In this document: piece by piece, positions 26,455 through 33,905 of the stretch
How the letters are laid out: each line of letters starts with the position of its first letter
How positions within the stretch are numbered: position 1 is the first letter of the stretch
NCBI GenBank assembly: GCA_017435385.1
Contig: JAFSFB010000004.1
Coordinates: 124,001 to 188,000, forward strand
Length of the DNA stretch: 64,000 nucleotides
Source of the DNA: Clostridia bacterium
Lineage (GTDB): Bacteria > Bacillota > Clostridia > Oscillospirales > Acutalibacteraceae
Reading direction: 5' to 3'
Made by a program: the position numbers and the translations under genes
Notes under the pieces: model-generated
Database searches by the model: none
What the model was told of the DNA's origin: nothing
What the model saw: the letters and a program-made list of their open reading frames with translations, nothing else

Positions 26455-28635
26455 ATGTCCATTGTTTTTGACAGCGAAAAACGCATTTTCAAGCTCGACA
26501 CCGCAACCTCGAGCTATGTTATCGAAATATATGAGCAGGGCTATCTTGCCCATCTTTATTACGGCAAAAAGATTCCCGACACGAATCTTTCCGCATTCAA
26601 GTTCAGAAGCCCCTTTGCTTCGTTCAGCCCCAACAATATCAATATCGACAACTGGAAATTCTCTCCCGATGTCTGTCCTCTTGAATATCAGGGAGAGGGC
26701 TCGGGTGATTTCAGGATTTCGGCTGTTGCAATCAGAAACGCCTACGGCAACAATGTTACCGATTTCCGCTATAAGTCGCATAAGATCTATGCAGGCAAGC
26801 CTGCGATCGAGGGACTTCCTTCGCTTTATGTTGAAGACGATTCCGAGGCGACGACGCTTGAAATTCTTACAGAGGATTCCGTAACGGGCATTCAGGCTTT
26901 GCTTTTCTATACCGTTTTTGAAAAGCTCGGTGCGATGACCAGAAGCACGAAGATCATCAATCCAACCGATAAGACCGTTGACATTGAAAAGGTTTACAGC
27001 TGCGCTGTCGACTTCATGACCTACGATTACGACCTTCTTACTCTTTACGGAAAGTGGGTTAAGGAAAGAAGCCTTGAAAGACGGGCTCTTGCGAGAGGCA
27101 GACAGGGTGTTTCGAGCAAGAGAGGCTCATCGAGCCATTTCCAGAATCCCTTTGCCGCTCTTGTTGATAACAATGCGACCGAGGATTTCGGAAACGCTTA
27201 CGGCTTCAACCTTGTTTACAGCAGCAATTTCTCCGTTGATGTTGAGGTTGACGGCTACGGCGGAACAAGATTCCTCATGGGTATCAATCCCGAAACCTTC
27301 GGCTGGAAGCTCGAAGCAGGCGAGAGCTTCAGTGCTCCCGAAGCGGTTATGGTTTATTCTTCGGAGGGTATCGGCGAAATGAGCCGCATTTTCCACAGAC
27401 TTTATGCAAAGCACCTCATCAGAGGCAAATGGAAGAATATCAAGCGACCTCTGCTCATCAATAACTGGGAAGCAACGGGCATGGATTTTGACGGCGATAC
27501 GATCGTTTCGTTTGCCGCAAAAGCCAAGGAGCTCGGCATTGAAATGCTTGTCATGGACGACGGCTGGTTCGGTAACCGAAACGATGACCGCAGCTCGCTC
27601 GGTGACTGGCAGGTCAACGAAGAAAAGCTCGGCGGAACGCTTGCAAACCTTATCGAGAGAATCAACGCTCTCGGTCTGAAATTCGGCATCTGGTATGAGC
27701 CCGAAATGATCTCGAGGGACAGCAATCTTTACAGAGCGCATCCCGACTGGTGTCTGCATGTTCCGGACAGAGAGAAGTCGATCGGCAGACATCAGTATGT
27801 TCTCGACTATTCAAGGCAGGATGTCCGTGATTATATCTTCAATGAGATGTATAAGGTTCTTTCAGTCAACAAGGTCGATTATCTCAAATGGGACTTCAAC
27901 CGCAATCTGACCGAGGTCGGTTCCGCAATTCTTCCTGCCGACAGACAGAAGGAGGTCTTCCACCGCTATGTTCTCGGAACATATGAGGTCATGGACAGAC
28001 TGACGAAGGCATTCCCCGATATGCTGATTGAAAACTGCTCGGGCGGCGGCGGACGCTTCGATCCCGGTATGCTTTATTTCTCACCGCAGATCTGGACGAG
28101 CGACAACACCGATCCCATCGAACGCCTTGCAATTCAGTTCGGAACATCAATGTGCTATCCTGCTTCAACGATGGGCGCTCATGTTTCCGCAAGCAGAAGA
28201 ACGGGCTATGACACAAAGGGCAATGTTGCTCTCTGGGGCTCGTTCGGCTACGAGCTTAATCCCAACAAATATACCGAAGAGGATGCTGAGCTTGTCAGAG
28301 CGCAGGTTGCGGAGTACCATAAATACTATGATGTTATCCATTTCGGAGATCTTTACAGACTCATTTCTCCCTTTGAAAATGCTTTCAGAGCGGCATGGAT
28401 GTTCGTTTCCGAGGATAAATCCGAGGCTCTTGTGACGAGCGTTGTCATGCGTGAGTCATATGACGATGCATTCTGCCTGAAGCTCAAGGGACTTGATCCC
28501 GAAAAATATTACCGTGACGAGGAAACGGGCGAGGTCTATTCGGGTGCGCTTCTCATGAATGCGGGTCTTTGTCTGACATGGACCGAAAACCGTGACGGAG
28601 CAAGCTTCAAGAAGTATTTCACGGAAGTTAAATAA
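26455..28635 (+). CDS. GH36 alpha-galactosidase
   Basis: A 726-residue cytoplasmic glycosidase, full length for bacterial GH36. The N-terminal beta-sandwich runs to about residue 330; the barrel contains LVMDDGWFGNRNDD, WYEPEMIS, and YLKWDFNR with nucleophile D480. The acid/base is D549 in IWTSDNTDPIERL, after the ENCSGGGGRFDPGMLYF loop. It removes terminal alpha-1,6-, alpha-1,3- or alpha-1,4-linked galactose. It is coupled to the GH123-like gene and followed by a terminator. Raffinose-family sugars are the default substrate guess, but its partner points instead to a GalNAc-galactose glycan. Confidence 0.95.
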   Translation: MSIVFDSEKRIFKLDTATSSYVIEIYEQGYLAHLYYGKKIPDTNLSAFKFRSPFASFSPNNINIDNWKFSPDVCPLEYQGEGSGDFRISAVAIRNAYGNNVTDFRYKSHKIYAGKPAIEGLPSLYVEDDSEATTLEILTEDSVTGIQALLFYTVFEKLGAMTRSTKIINPTDKTVDIEKVYSCAVDFMTYDYDLLTLYGKWVKERSLERRALARGRQGVSSKRGSSSHFQNPFAALVDNNATEDFGNAYGFNLVYSSNFSVDVEVDGYGGTRFLMGINPETFGWKLEAGESFSAPEAVMVYSSEGIGEMSRIFHRLYAKHLIRGKWKNIKRPLLINNWEATGMDFDGDTIVSFAAKAKELGIEMLVMDDGWFGNRNDDRSSLGDWQVNEEKLGGTLANLIERINALGLKFGIWYEPEMISRDSNLYRAHPDWCLHVPDREKSIGRHQYVLDYSRQDVRDYIFNEMYKVLSVNKVDYLKWDFNRNLTEVGSAILPADRQKEVFHRYVLGTYEVMDRLTKAFPDMLIENCSGGGGRFDPGMLYFSPQIWTSDNTDPIERLAIQFGTSMCYPASTMGAHVSASRRTGYDTKGNVALWGSFGYELNPNKYTEEDAELVRAQVAEYHKYYDVIHFGDLYRLISPFENAFRAAWMFVSEDKSEALVTSVVMRESYDDAFCLKLKGLDPEKYYRDEETGEVYSGALLMNAGLCLTWTENRDGASFKKYFTEVK

Positions 28636-28641
28636 AAGAAG

Positions 28642-28673
28642 ATCAGGGCTGCGGCATTTGCTGCAACCCTGAT
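28642..28673. terminator. Intrinsic terminator after the GH36 gene
   Basis: Outer stem ATCAGGG/CCCTGAT with inner pairing of TGC and GCA. ATTATTTTTTT follows on the plus strand. On the minus strand CTTCTTTTATT follows, so it may also end the convergent phosphoesterase transcript. Confidence 0.85.
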
Positions 28674-28688
28674 TATTTTTTTGTCTTA

Positions 28689-29801
28689 TTATTTCTTCTT
28701 CAGCTTTTTGAGCACAAGTGCGGCTGCACCGACGCCGAGAGCAACGATTGCCGCTTCTTTGACGGCGGTCACAACTCCCGAAACGCTCGTCGGAGCATAT
28801 GAGTAAAGCCAGAACTTTGCTTTGTTTGTGACATCGTTTTTCTCAAAGAGTTCGCCGAAGGTAACTGTTTTTGTTTCAAATCCGCCGTTTTCATTGAGGT
28901 CGAGAATGCGGAAGCCTCTGTTATAACCCGGACCGTAAACATTGAAGCCGCAGCCCTGAGTGTATCCGAGCTTGATGCCCTTATAATCGGCTACGAAGGA
29001 GTTGTTATGGTCGTGGCCGACAAACAGACCTTCGACCTCCTTTTTTTCAAGGAAAGCATCGATCTCGCCGGTATTGACAAACGGTGCCGCAGGAGTTTCG
29101 CCCATGAAATCACGCAGACCGCAGTTATGCTTGTCGAGAACATACCATTCGTTTTTGTGGTTTCCGTAGGCTCTCACGCTGTCTTTTGAGAAGCGTTTTA
29201 CTTGTCTGATAACGTCGAAATATTCGGGAGTAGGGATATGCTGAAAAGCAATCGAGGGCAGGGGAGCTTCAAATGAATCTCTTACGCTTCTGTACCATTC
29301 GAGCTGATAGCTCTGTACCGCACCGTAGCTGCCGTCATCGGATTTTGTGTGCGAATCGAAAAGATAAACAAGGCGTTTGACTTCACCATGTTCATTTTTG
29401 ATCTCAAGGCAATAAGTACCTTTGTCATCATCGCTTACGGGGTCGGCATATACGAACATCGGGGATTCCTTGTAGATCTCAAACTGCTCGCTGTTGCTCA
29501 TGGCGGAGTCGCTGTCATGGTTTCCGAATGTCACGGCAAACGGAATGCCTTTTTGTTCAAGAGGAGCGACAAGCTCTTTGAGAACCTTTCTGACATTCTC
29601 CTTGCCTTTCTCTCCCTGAAAGCTTGCCGAATAGCCCTTTATCTGGTCGCCCGTGAAAACAACAAGGTCGGGCTTTTCTCTTTCGAGAGCGGCAGAGATG
29701 AAACGAATTGTGTCAACGGCAACCTTTGCGGATTCCTGAGTGTCGGCAATCTGCATGATTCTGAATTTTCCGTTTCTGAAGCTTAAATCAATATTCTGCA
29801 T
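28689..29801 (-). CDS. Metallophosphoesterase with C-terminal membrane tail
   Basis: A 370-residue calcineurin-like phosphoesterase. Motifs are ADTQ (D20, Q22), FTGDQ, TFGNHD, the histidine of AFQHIPTPEYF and VGHDHNN. The first motif is D-x-Q instead of the usual D-x-H metal ligand pair. The C-terminus has a hydrophobic stretch AAIVALGVGAAALVL followed by KKLKKK (residues about 349-370), which could be a tail anchor. There is no signal peptide. The start is ATG 29801 with a GAGGTG site; the in-frame extension to 30173 is antisense to prs and rejected. It is a paralogue of the protein at 59620-60768. Substrate unknown. Confidence 0.85.
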   Translation of the reverse strand: MQNIDLSFRNGKFRIMQIADTQESAKVAVDTIRFISAALEREKPDLVVFTGDQIKGYSASFQGEKGKENVRKVLKELVAPLEQKGIPFAVTFGNHDSDSAMSNSEQFEIYKESPMFVYADPVSDDDKGTYCLEIKNEHGEVKRLVYLFDSHTKSDDGSYGAVQSYQLEWYRSVRDSFEAPLPSIAFQHIPTPEYFDVIRQVKRFSKDSVRAYGNHKNEWYVLDKHNCGLRDFMGETPAAPFVNTGEIDAFLEKKEVEGLFVGHDHNNSFVADYKGIKLGYTQGCGFNVYGPGYNRGFRILDLNENGGFETKTVTFGELFEKNDVTNKAKFWLYSYAPTSVSGVVTAVKEAAIVALGVGAAALVLKKLKKK

Positions 29802-29823
29802 AAGATACACCTCTGTAAAAAAA

Positions 29824-29846
29824 GCCGCCGAGAAACTCCCGACGGC
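29824..29846 (-). terminator. Intrinsic terminator of prs
   Basis: On the minus strand GCCGTCGGG/CTCGGCGGC (with wobble pairs) and loop AGTTT, followed by seven or more T residues. It lies between prs and the phosphoesterase gene. Confidence 0.85.
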
Positions 29847-29853
29847 GTGTTTC

Positions 29854-31044
29854 TTATTCTTCGCCTTCTTTTTTGAAGCCGTATTTAATGAGAATCTTGT
29901 TGATTCTGTCTTTGGGATCAAGAAGAGAGCTGATTGAATCATCGTGGTTGAGAGTGTCGATGATGTAGGAGCAGTATTTTGAAAGGTCAACGCTGACATG
30001 CCACTCTCTTTCGAGAAGCTCGGGAGATGAATAGATAAGGTTGGTTGAGAAAACCTTATCGATGAGTCCGTCGGCATAAGCCTTGTCAAAGGTTTCAAGA
30101 CCGTTGCAGAAAAGACCGAAGGAAACGCAGATGAAAATACGGTTTGCCTTGAGCTCCTTGAGCTTTGTTGCAACCTCGATCATCGAATCGCCCGATGAGA
30201 TCATGTCGTCAATGATGATAACATCCTTGCCTTCAACATTTGTTCCGAGGAACTCGTGGGCAACGATGGGATTTCTTCCGTCGATGATAACGGAATAGTC
30301 ACGGCGCTTATAGAACATGCCGAGGTCAACGCCGAGAACGGATGAGAAATAGATGCATCGTCCCATGCCGCCTTCGTCGGGGGAAATAACCATCATGTGG
30401 TCATTGTCGATCTTGAGATCGTCAACATTTTTGCAGATAGCCTTTATCATCTGATAAACGGGCTGAACGTTTTCAAAGCCGCTCTGAGGAATTGCATTAT
30501 GAACTCTGGGGTCGTGAGCATCGAAGGTGATGATGTTGTCAACGCCGTATTCGAGGCAAAGCTCACGCAGCATATCGGCGCAGTCAAGAGATTCTCTGCT
30601 TGAGCGTCTGTGCTGTCTTCCCTCGTAAAGCATGGGCATGATGACGGTGATTCTTCTTGCCTTGCCTGCGATAGCGCTGATAGCTCTCTTGAGGTTGGCA
30701 TAGTGGTCATCGGGGCTCATGGGGACATATCTGCCGTACATTTTATATTCAACGCCGTAGTTGAAGGCGTCGCAGAGAATGAAGACGTCATAGCCTCTTA
30801 CGGTATCCTTGATAACGCATTTGCCTTCGCCCGTACCGAATCTGGGGAAGGATGCATTGATGATATATGTATCTCTTTCATAGCCCTTGAACTGAAGGGT
30901 GTCCTTATGCTCGCTTTCTTTCTCTTCTCTCCATTTGACAAGGTATGAATCGATTTTCTCCGCAACCTTTTCGCAGCCGGGAAGAGCGATGATTCCGAGC
31001 TTACCTACGGGTATGGTTGTAAATTCTTCGTGACGTTCAGGCAT
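29854..31044 (-). CDS. prs: Ribose-phosphate pyrophosphokinase (long form)
   Basis: A 396-residue PRPP synthetase, longer than the usual 310-320 residues. It makes PRPP from ribose-5-phosphate and ATP for purine, pyrimidine and amino-acid synthesis. The catalytic flexible-loop region is represented by MPMLYEGRQHRRSSRE, the metal/ribose segment by TFDAHDPRVHNA, and the PRPP-binding signature by VIIIDDMISSGDSM. Compared with classical Prs it carries extra sequence at the N-terminus (about 40-60 residues) and C-terminus. A CGGAGG site precedes ATG 31044. It is a single-gene unit with its own terminator. Confidence 0.93.
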   Translation of the reverse strand: MPERHEEFTTIPVGKLGIIALPGCEKVAEKIDSYLVKWREEKESEHKDTLQFKGYERDTYIINASFPRFGTGEGKCVIKDTVRGYDVFILCDAFNYGVEYKMYGRYVPMSPDDHYANLKRAISAIAGKARRITVIMPMLYEGRQHRRSSRESLDCADMLRELCLEYGVDNIITFDAHDPRVHNAIPQSGFENVQPVYQMIKAICKNVDDLKIDNDHMMVISPDEGGMGRCIYFSSVLGVDLGMFYKRRDYSVIIDGRNPIVAHEFLGTNVEGKDVIIIDDMISSGDSMIEVATKLKELKANRIFICVSFGLFCNGLETFDKAYADGLIDKVFSTNLIYSSPELLEREWHVSVDLSKYCSYIIDTLNHDDSISSLLDPKDRINKILIKYGFKKEGEE

Positions 31045-31075
31045 GGCAAATTCCTCCGAAAATTGTTATGCTATT

Positions 31076-31104
31076 ATTCTACAATAATTTTTAACTTTTG
31101 AAAA
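31076..31104 (-). promoter_or_regulatory. Possible SigA-type promoter of prs
   Basis: On the minus strand TTTTCA (31104-31099), a 17-base spacer and TAGAAT (31081-31076), about 30 bases before the prs ATG. The -35 box is weak. Confidence 0.4.
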
Positions 31105-31214
31105 GCATATTATTGAAATTCGTCTATAAAAAATTATAGAAAATAATCTGTTATTTTTCAGCAATTTAACTAAATATCCGCATCTGAATATCGGCGGACA
31201 CAATATTTAGAGTT

Positions 31215-32381
31215 TTATGTGTAGCTTCTGTCAAAGGTTATAACGGTGAAATACCTTGCTTCACACGAGTTGAGAGAGCTGTCAAGCCTCTGCTTAATTT
31301 CGTTTTCGGTCAGCTTTGATTCATAGGGGATAACGACATCGAAAATGAGATTTGTATGCGTCGGACCTGCAACGATCCTGAAATCGTGGAATGTCAGGTC
31401 GGGAGAAATTCCGTGGAGGATTTCCGCCGTTTTAGCTTTGAGCGATTCGGTCATTTCATCTCCGATGAGAACGGGGTCCATATGGATCGAAATGTCAATT
31501 CCGAGAGAGTCTTTTATCTCGTTTTCGATCAGATCGATCGTGTCATGGATATGGAGCATATCGCATTCCGACGGCACCTCCGCATGCAGAGAGCCGAAAA
31601 CCTTTCCGTGGCCGTAGCCGTGGAGAACGAGGTCGTGAATGCCGATTATGTTTTCGTGGGAAAGCACGAGCTTTTCAAGCTTTTCAACGGTTTCCTTGTC
31701 GGGCGGCTCGCCGAGAAGAGGACCGAGCGTGTCCCTGATGATGCCGATTCCCGCATAGAGAATAACGCCTGCAACGATGATACCCATAACCGCATCAACG
31801 GGCAGGTCGGTGAATTTAGAGGCTACGAGAGCTATCAGCGAGCAGGTCGTTGCGGCAATGTCGCCGATGCTGTCGGCAACAACGGCATCGACCGAAACCG
31901 AATCGATTATTCTGCCGATCTTGCGGTTGAAAAGGGCAAGCCATATTTTGGCGGCAATCGAGAAAACGAGAACGATAACGGCGGGAAGACTGAAAATAAC
32001 CTTTTCGGGATCGGAAAACTTTCCGACGGAGGATTTTATCAGCTCAATGCCCATCATGATGATAACAAAAGCGAGGGTGAGAGCCGAAACATATTCTATC
32101 CTGCCGTGACCGAAGGGGTGGTCCTTGTCGGCAGGCTTTCCCGAAAGCTTGAAGCCGACGAGGCTGATGACCGAGGATACGGCATCGAAGATATTGTTTG
32201 CGCCGTCTGCGATTATCGAAACGCTTCGTGTTATTGCGCCGAAGATCATTTTGAAAACCGAGAGGATAACATTCAGAACGATCCCGACAACTCCGCTGAG
32301 AACGCCGTATTTCGTTCTCGTATGCTCATCGGTTGCCTTTTTTTCGTTGCCGATGAAAATTTTAATCAGTAGATCGGTCAA
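31215..32381 (-). CDS. Cation diffusion facilitator transporter
   Basis: A 388-residue inner-membrane exporter of divalent metal ions (zinc, manganese, iron or similar). SVSIIADGANNIFDAVSSVISL is the TM2 metal-site signature and KPADKDHPFGHGRIEY the following loop; VDAVVADSIGDIAATT is TM5. A long cytoplasmic C-terminal region, with a second ferredoxin-like part around HDTIDLIENEIKDSLGIDISIHMDP, is larger than in minimal CDF proteins. The start is TTG 32381: no other start is near, and AAGGAGG in the last codons of mscS is spaced correctly for it. The start is two bases after the mscS stop, so expression is coupled. Confidence 0.92.
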   Translation of the reverse strand: MTDLLIKIFIGNEKKATDEHTRTKYGVLSGVVGIVLNVILSVFKMIFGAITRSVSIIADGANNIFDAVSSVISLVGFKLSGKPADKDHPFGHGRIEYVSALTLAFVIIMMGIELIKSSVGKFSDPEKVIFSLPAVIVLVFSIAAKIWLALFNRKIGRIIDSVSVDAVVADSIGDIAATTCSLIALVASKFTDLPVDAVMGIIVAGVILYAGIGIIRDTLGPLLGEPPDKETVEKLEKLVLSHENIIGIHDLVLHGYGHGKVFGSLHAEVPSECDMLHIHDTIDLIENEIKDSLGIDISIHMDPVLIGDEMTESLKAKTAEILHGISPDLTFHDFRIVAGPTHTNLIFDVVIPYESKLTENEIKQRLDSSLNSCEARYFTVITFDRSYT

Positions 32382-32383
32382 GA

Positions 32384-33229
32384 TTAATCCTCCTTGCTGA
32401 TGTGGACATCAATCTGATTGAAGGGAATGGAAATGCCCTTCTTGTCAAACTTATGCTTGACCTGTTCCTGCATATAATAGAAAACATCCCAGTAATCATC
32501 GCTGCTGCACCAGATGAGGCAGGCGATGTTGATCGAGCTTGCGGCATGCTCTTTTACTGCAATGAGGGGCTCGGGGTCGGTGAGAATGAGCTCATTGCCT
32601 CTGACGACCTCGAGAATTGCCGCCTTGGCTTCCTCTATGTTCTGATCGTACGCCACGGAATAAACGAGATCAAGCCTTCTTCTGTTTTCTCCGTTAAAGT
32701 TGATGATGTTGCTTGTTGTTATCGTCGAGTTGGGAACGATGACCCTTTTGTTGTCTACGGTCACAAGAACGGTATACATCAGCTTGATCTCCTGAACCTT
32801 ACCGCTGACAGAGCCGAGGTCAACAAAATCTCCGCTTTTGAACGGATGGTTTATAAGGATCTGAACTCCGCTGGCGAGCTGACTGACGCTTGCCTGCAAG
32901 CCAAGACCTGCGGTAACGCCTGCGGCGCCGATTGCGGTCAGAAACGATGTGACATTGACACCGAGCGTTGAAAGAGCGGAAAGAATAACCGCAAACTTTA
33001 TCAGCAGGGTAATGCAGGTTCTGATAAAGGAATGGATCGAGGGGTCAACTCCCTTTGCCTGCATGCCTTTGACGACGAGCTTGCCGATAAGGTTGCTGAC
33101 GATGAAGCCGACGACGAGAATGATGACCGCCGCAATTATGACGGGAAGCTTTGAAATGATGAGTGCGGCTATTCCGTCAAAATTGCGCTCCTCAATAAGC
33201 GTTGCGAGATTCAGGGGATAAATGTTCAT
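32384..33229 (-). CDS. mscS: Small-conductance mechanosensitive channel (MscS family)
   Basis: A 281-residue membrane channel relieving osmotic stress. Three N-terminal transmembrane segments are visible; the pore-lining TM3 is LTAIGAAGVTAGLGLQASVSQLASGV, followed by the beta-domain motif FKSGDFVDLGSVSGKVQEI and VIVPNSTITTSNIINF, all typical of MscS/YkuT. GGAGG precedes ATG. It is co-transcribed with the CDF gene; a link between ion leakage and metal efflux is not established. Confidence 0.95.
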   Translation of the reverse strand: MNIYPLNLATLIEERNFDGIAALIISKLPVIIAAVIILVVGFIVSNLIGKLVVKGMQAKGVDPSIHSFIRTCITLLIKFAVILSALSTLGVNVTSFLTAIGAAGVTAGLGLQASVSQLASGVQILINHPFKSGDFVDLGSVSGKVQEIKLMYTVLVTVDNKRVIVPNSTITTSNIINFNGENRRRLDLVYSVAYDQNIEEAKAAILEVVRGNELILTDPEPLIAVKEHAASSINIACLIWCSSDDYWDVFYYMQEQVKHKFDKKGISIPFNQIDVHISKED

Positions 33230-33375
33230 GGTTTTCCTCCGTAGATAATTTTAAATAACCAATATATTATACACAGCTCAGGAAATAATTTCAATACTTC
33301 ATGATTTGTTAAGTGAAAAATATGTTTGTGAATTGTTAAAATTGAATTACAATTTTTAAAAAATAAGTATTTTTA

Positions 33376-33404
33376 TTGACAAAAGCGAGAGAAAGTTTTA
33401 TAAT
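33376..33404 (+). promoter_or_regulatory. Consensus SigA promoter for tRNA-Leu
   Basis: TTGACA (33376-33381), 17-base spacer and TATAAT (33399-33404): a perfect consensus, as expected of a stable-RNA promoter, 49 bases before the mature tRNA. Confidence 0.92.
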
Positions 33405-33453
33405 AACCAGGATGATTTCTGACGGGATAGCTATGCCCGTTTGAATCTCAGAT

Positions 33454-33540
33454 GCCGGTGTGGCGAAATCGGCAGACGCAAGGGACTTAAAATCCCTCGG
33501 TGGCAACACCGTACCGGTTCAAGTCCGGTCACCGGCACCA
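33454..33540 (+). tRNA. tRNA-Leu (anticodon TAA)
   Basis: The acceptor stem GCCGGTG pairs with CACCGGC (33530-33536), followed by A and an encoded CCA (33538-33540). The anticodon stem AGGGA/TCCCT encloses CTTAAAA, giving anticodon TAA at 33488-33490. A long variable arm CGGTGGCAACACCG and T-arm with GGTTCAAGTCC confirm a class II leucine tRNA. It is a solitary gene with its own promoter. Confidence 0.97.
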
Positions 33541-33569
33541 GAATGCCTTTGCTTGCGCGATCAGGGGCA

Positions 33570-33678
33570 TTAATTAATGAATAATGAATAGTTGGAATTT
33601 TTTTCAGCGTTTTTTGGAAGCAAGAGCCGATTGTAACGCACAGAAAAAATATTCCGAATTATTCATTGTTCATTTTTT
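33570..33678. repeat. MITE-like palindromic segment downstream of the tRNA
   Basis: An imperfect inverted repeat pairs about 33572-33591 (AATGAATAATGAATA) with 33656-33675 (AATTATTCATTGTTCATT). The roughly 105-base segment between has no coding features. The shape resembles a short non-autonomous element or an interspersed palindrome. The inner 13-mer AGCCGATTGTAAC (33625-33637) recurs at 41733-41745. Confidence 0.5.
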
Positions 33679-33821
33679 TTGCCTTTTTGAGGGGCGGTTA
33701 CCGCCTCAGACAGACTCGGAGTATCTTCATACGCCTTCGTCTGTCTTTGTTGTACCCGCCGCCTCAAAAAGGCAAAAACAGAAATGACGAGGGGCGGTTA
33801 CTGCCTCAGACAGACTCGGAG
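33676..33821. repeat. Long hairpin plus 33-base direct repeat, 100-base period
   Basis: TTTTTGCCTTTTTGAGG (from 33676) is inverted as CCTCAAAAAGGCAAAAA (to 33779), with inner arms AGACAGAC/GTCTGTCT, making a hairpin of about 104 bases. The 33-base stretch at 33689-33721 is repeated at 33789-33821, exactly 100 bases on, with a single mismatch (C at 33702, T at 33802). Together with the palindrome before it, this fills the 365-base gap between tRNA-Leu and the lipase gene; I see no gene there. Confidence 0.8.
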
Positions 33822-33840
33822 CAACCTGAGTATATCAAGG

Positions 33841-33869
33841 TTGACAAATAAACTCATATATTTTATACT
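33841..33869 (+). promoter_or_regulatory. SigA-type promoter for the lipase operon
   Basis: TTGACA (33841-33846), 17-base spacer, TATACT (33864-33869). It lies 37 bases before the lipase ATG and directly after the repeat patch. Confidence 0.85.
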
Positions 33870-33905
33870 GTTATTGTACCTTTTTAATAATCAGGGGGAC
33901 CTTTC

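Noticed and set aside
29802..30173. In-frame extension of the phosphoesterase reading frame into the prs region
   Set aside because: It is antisense to prs coding sequence, has no ribosome site, and the protein's homologous start (MQNIDLSFRNGKF) with GAGGTG is at 29801.
31170..31210. CTAAATAT/ATATTTAG inverted repeat after the CDF gene
   Set aside because: The stem is AT-rich with bulges and no U-run follows on either strand, so I do not call it a terminator.
33584..33851. Short open frames in the tRNA-Leu repeat patch
   Set aside because: They lie in palindromic and duplicated DNA with no ribosome site and no recognisable protein.
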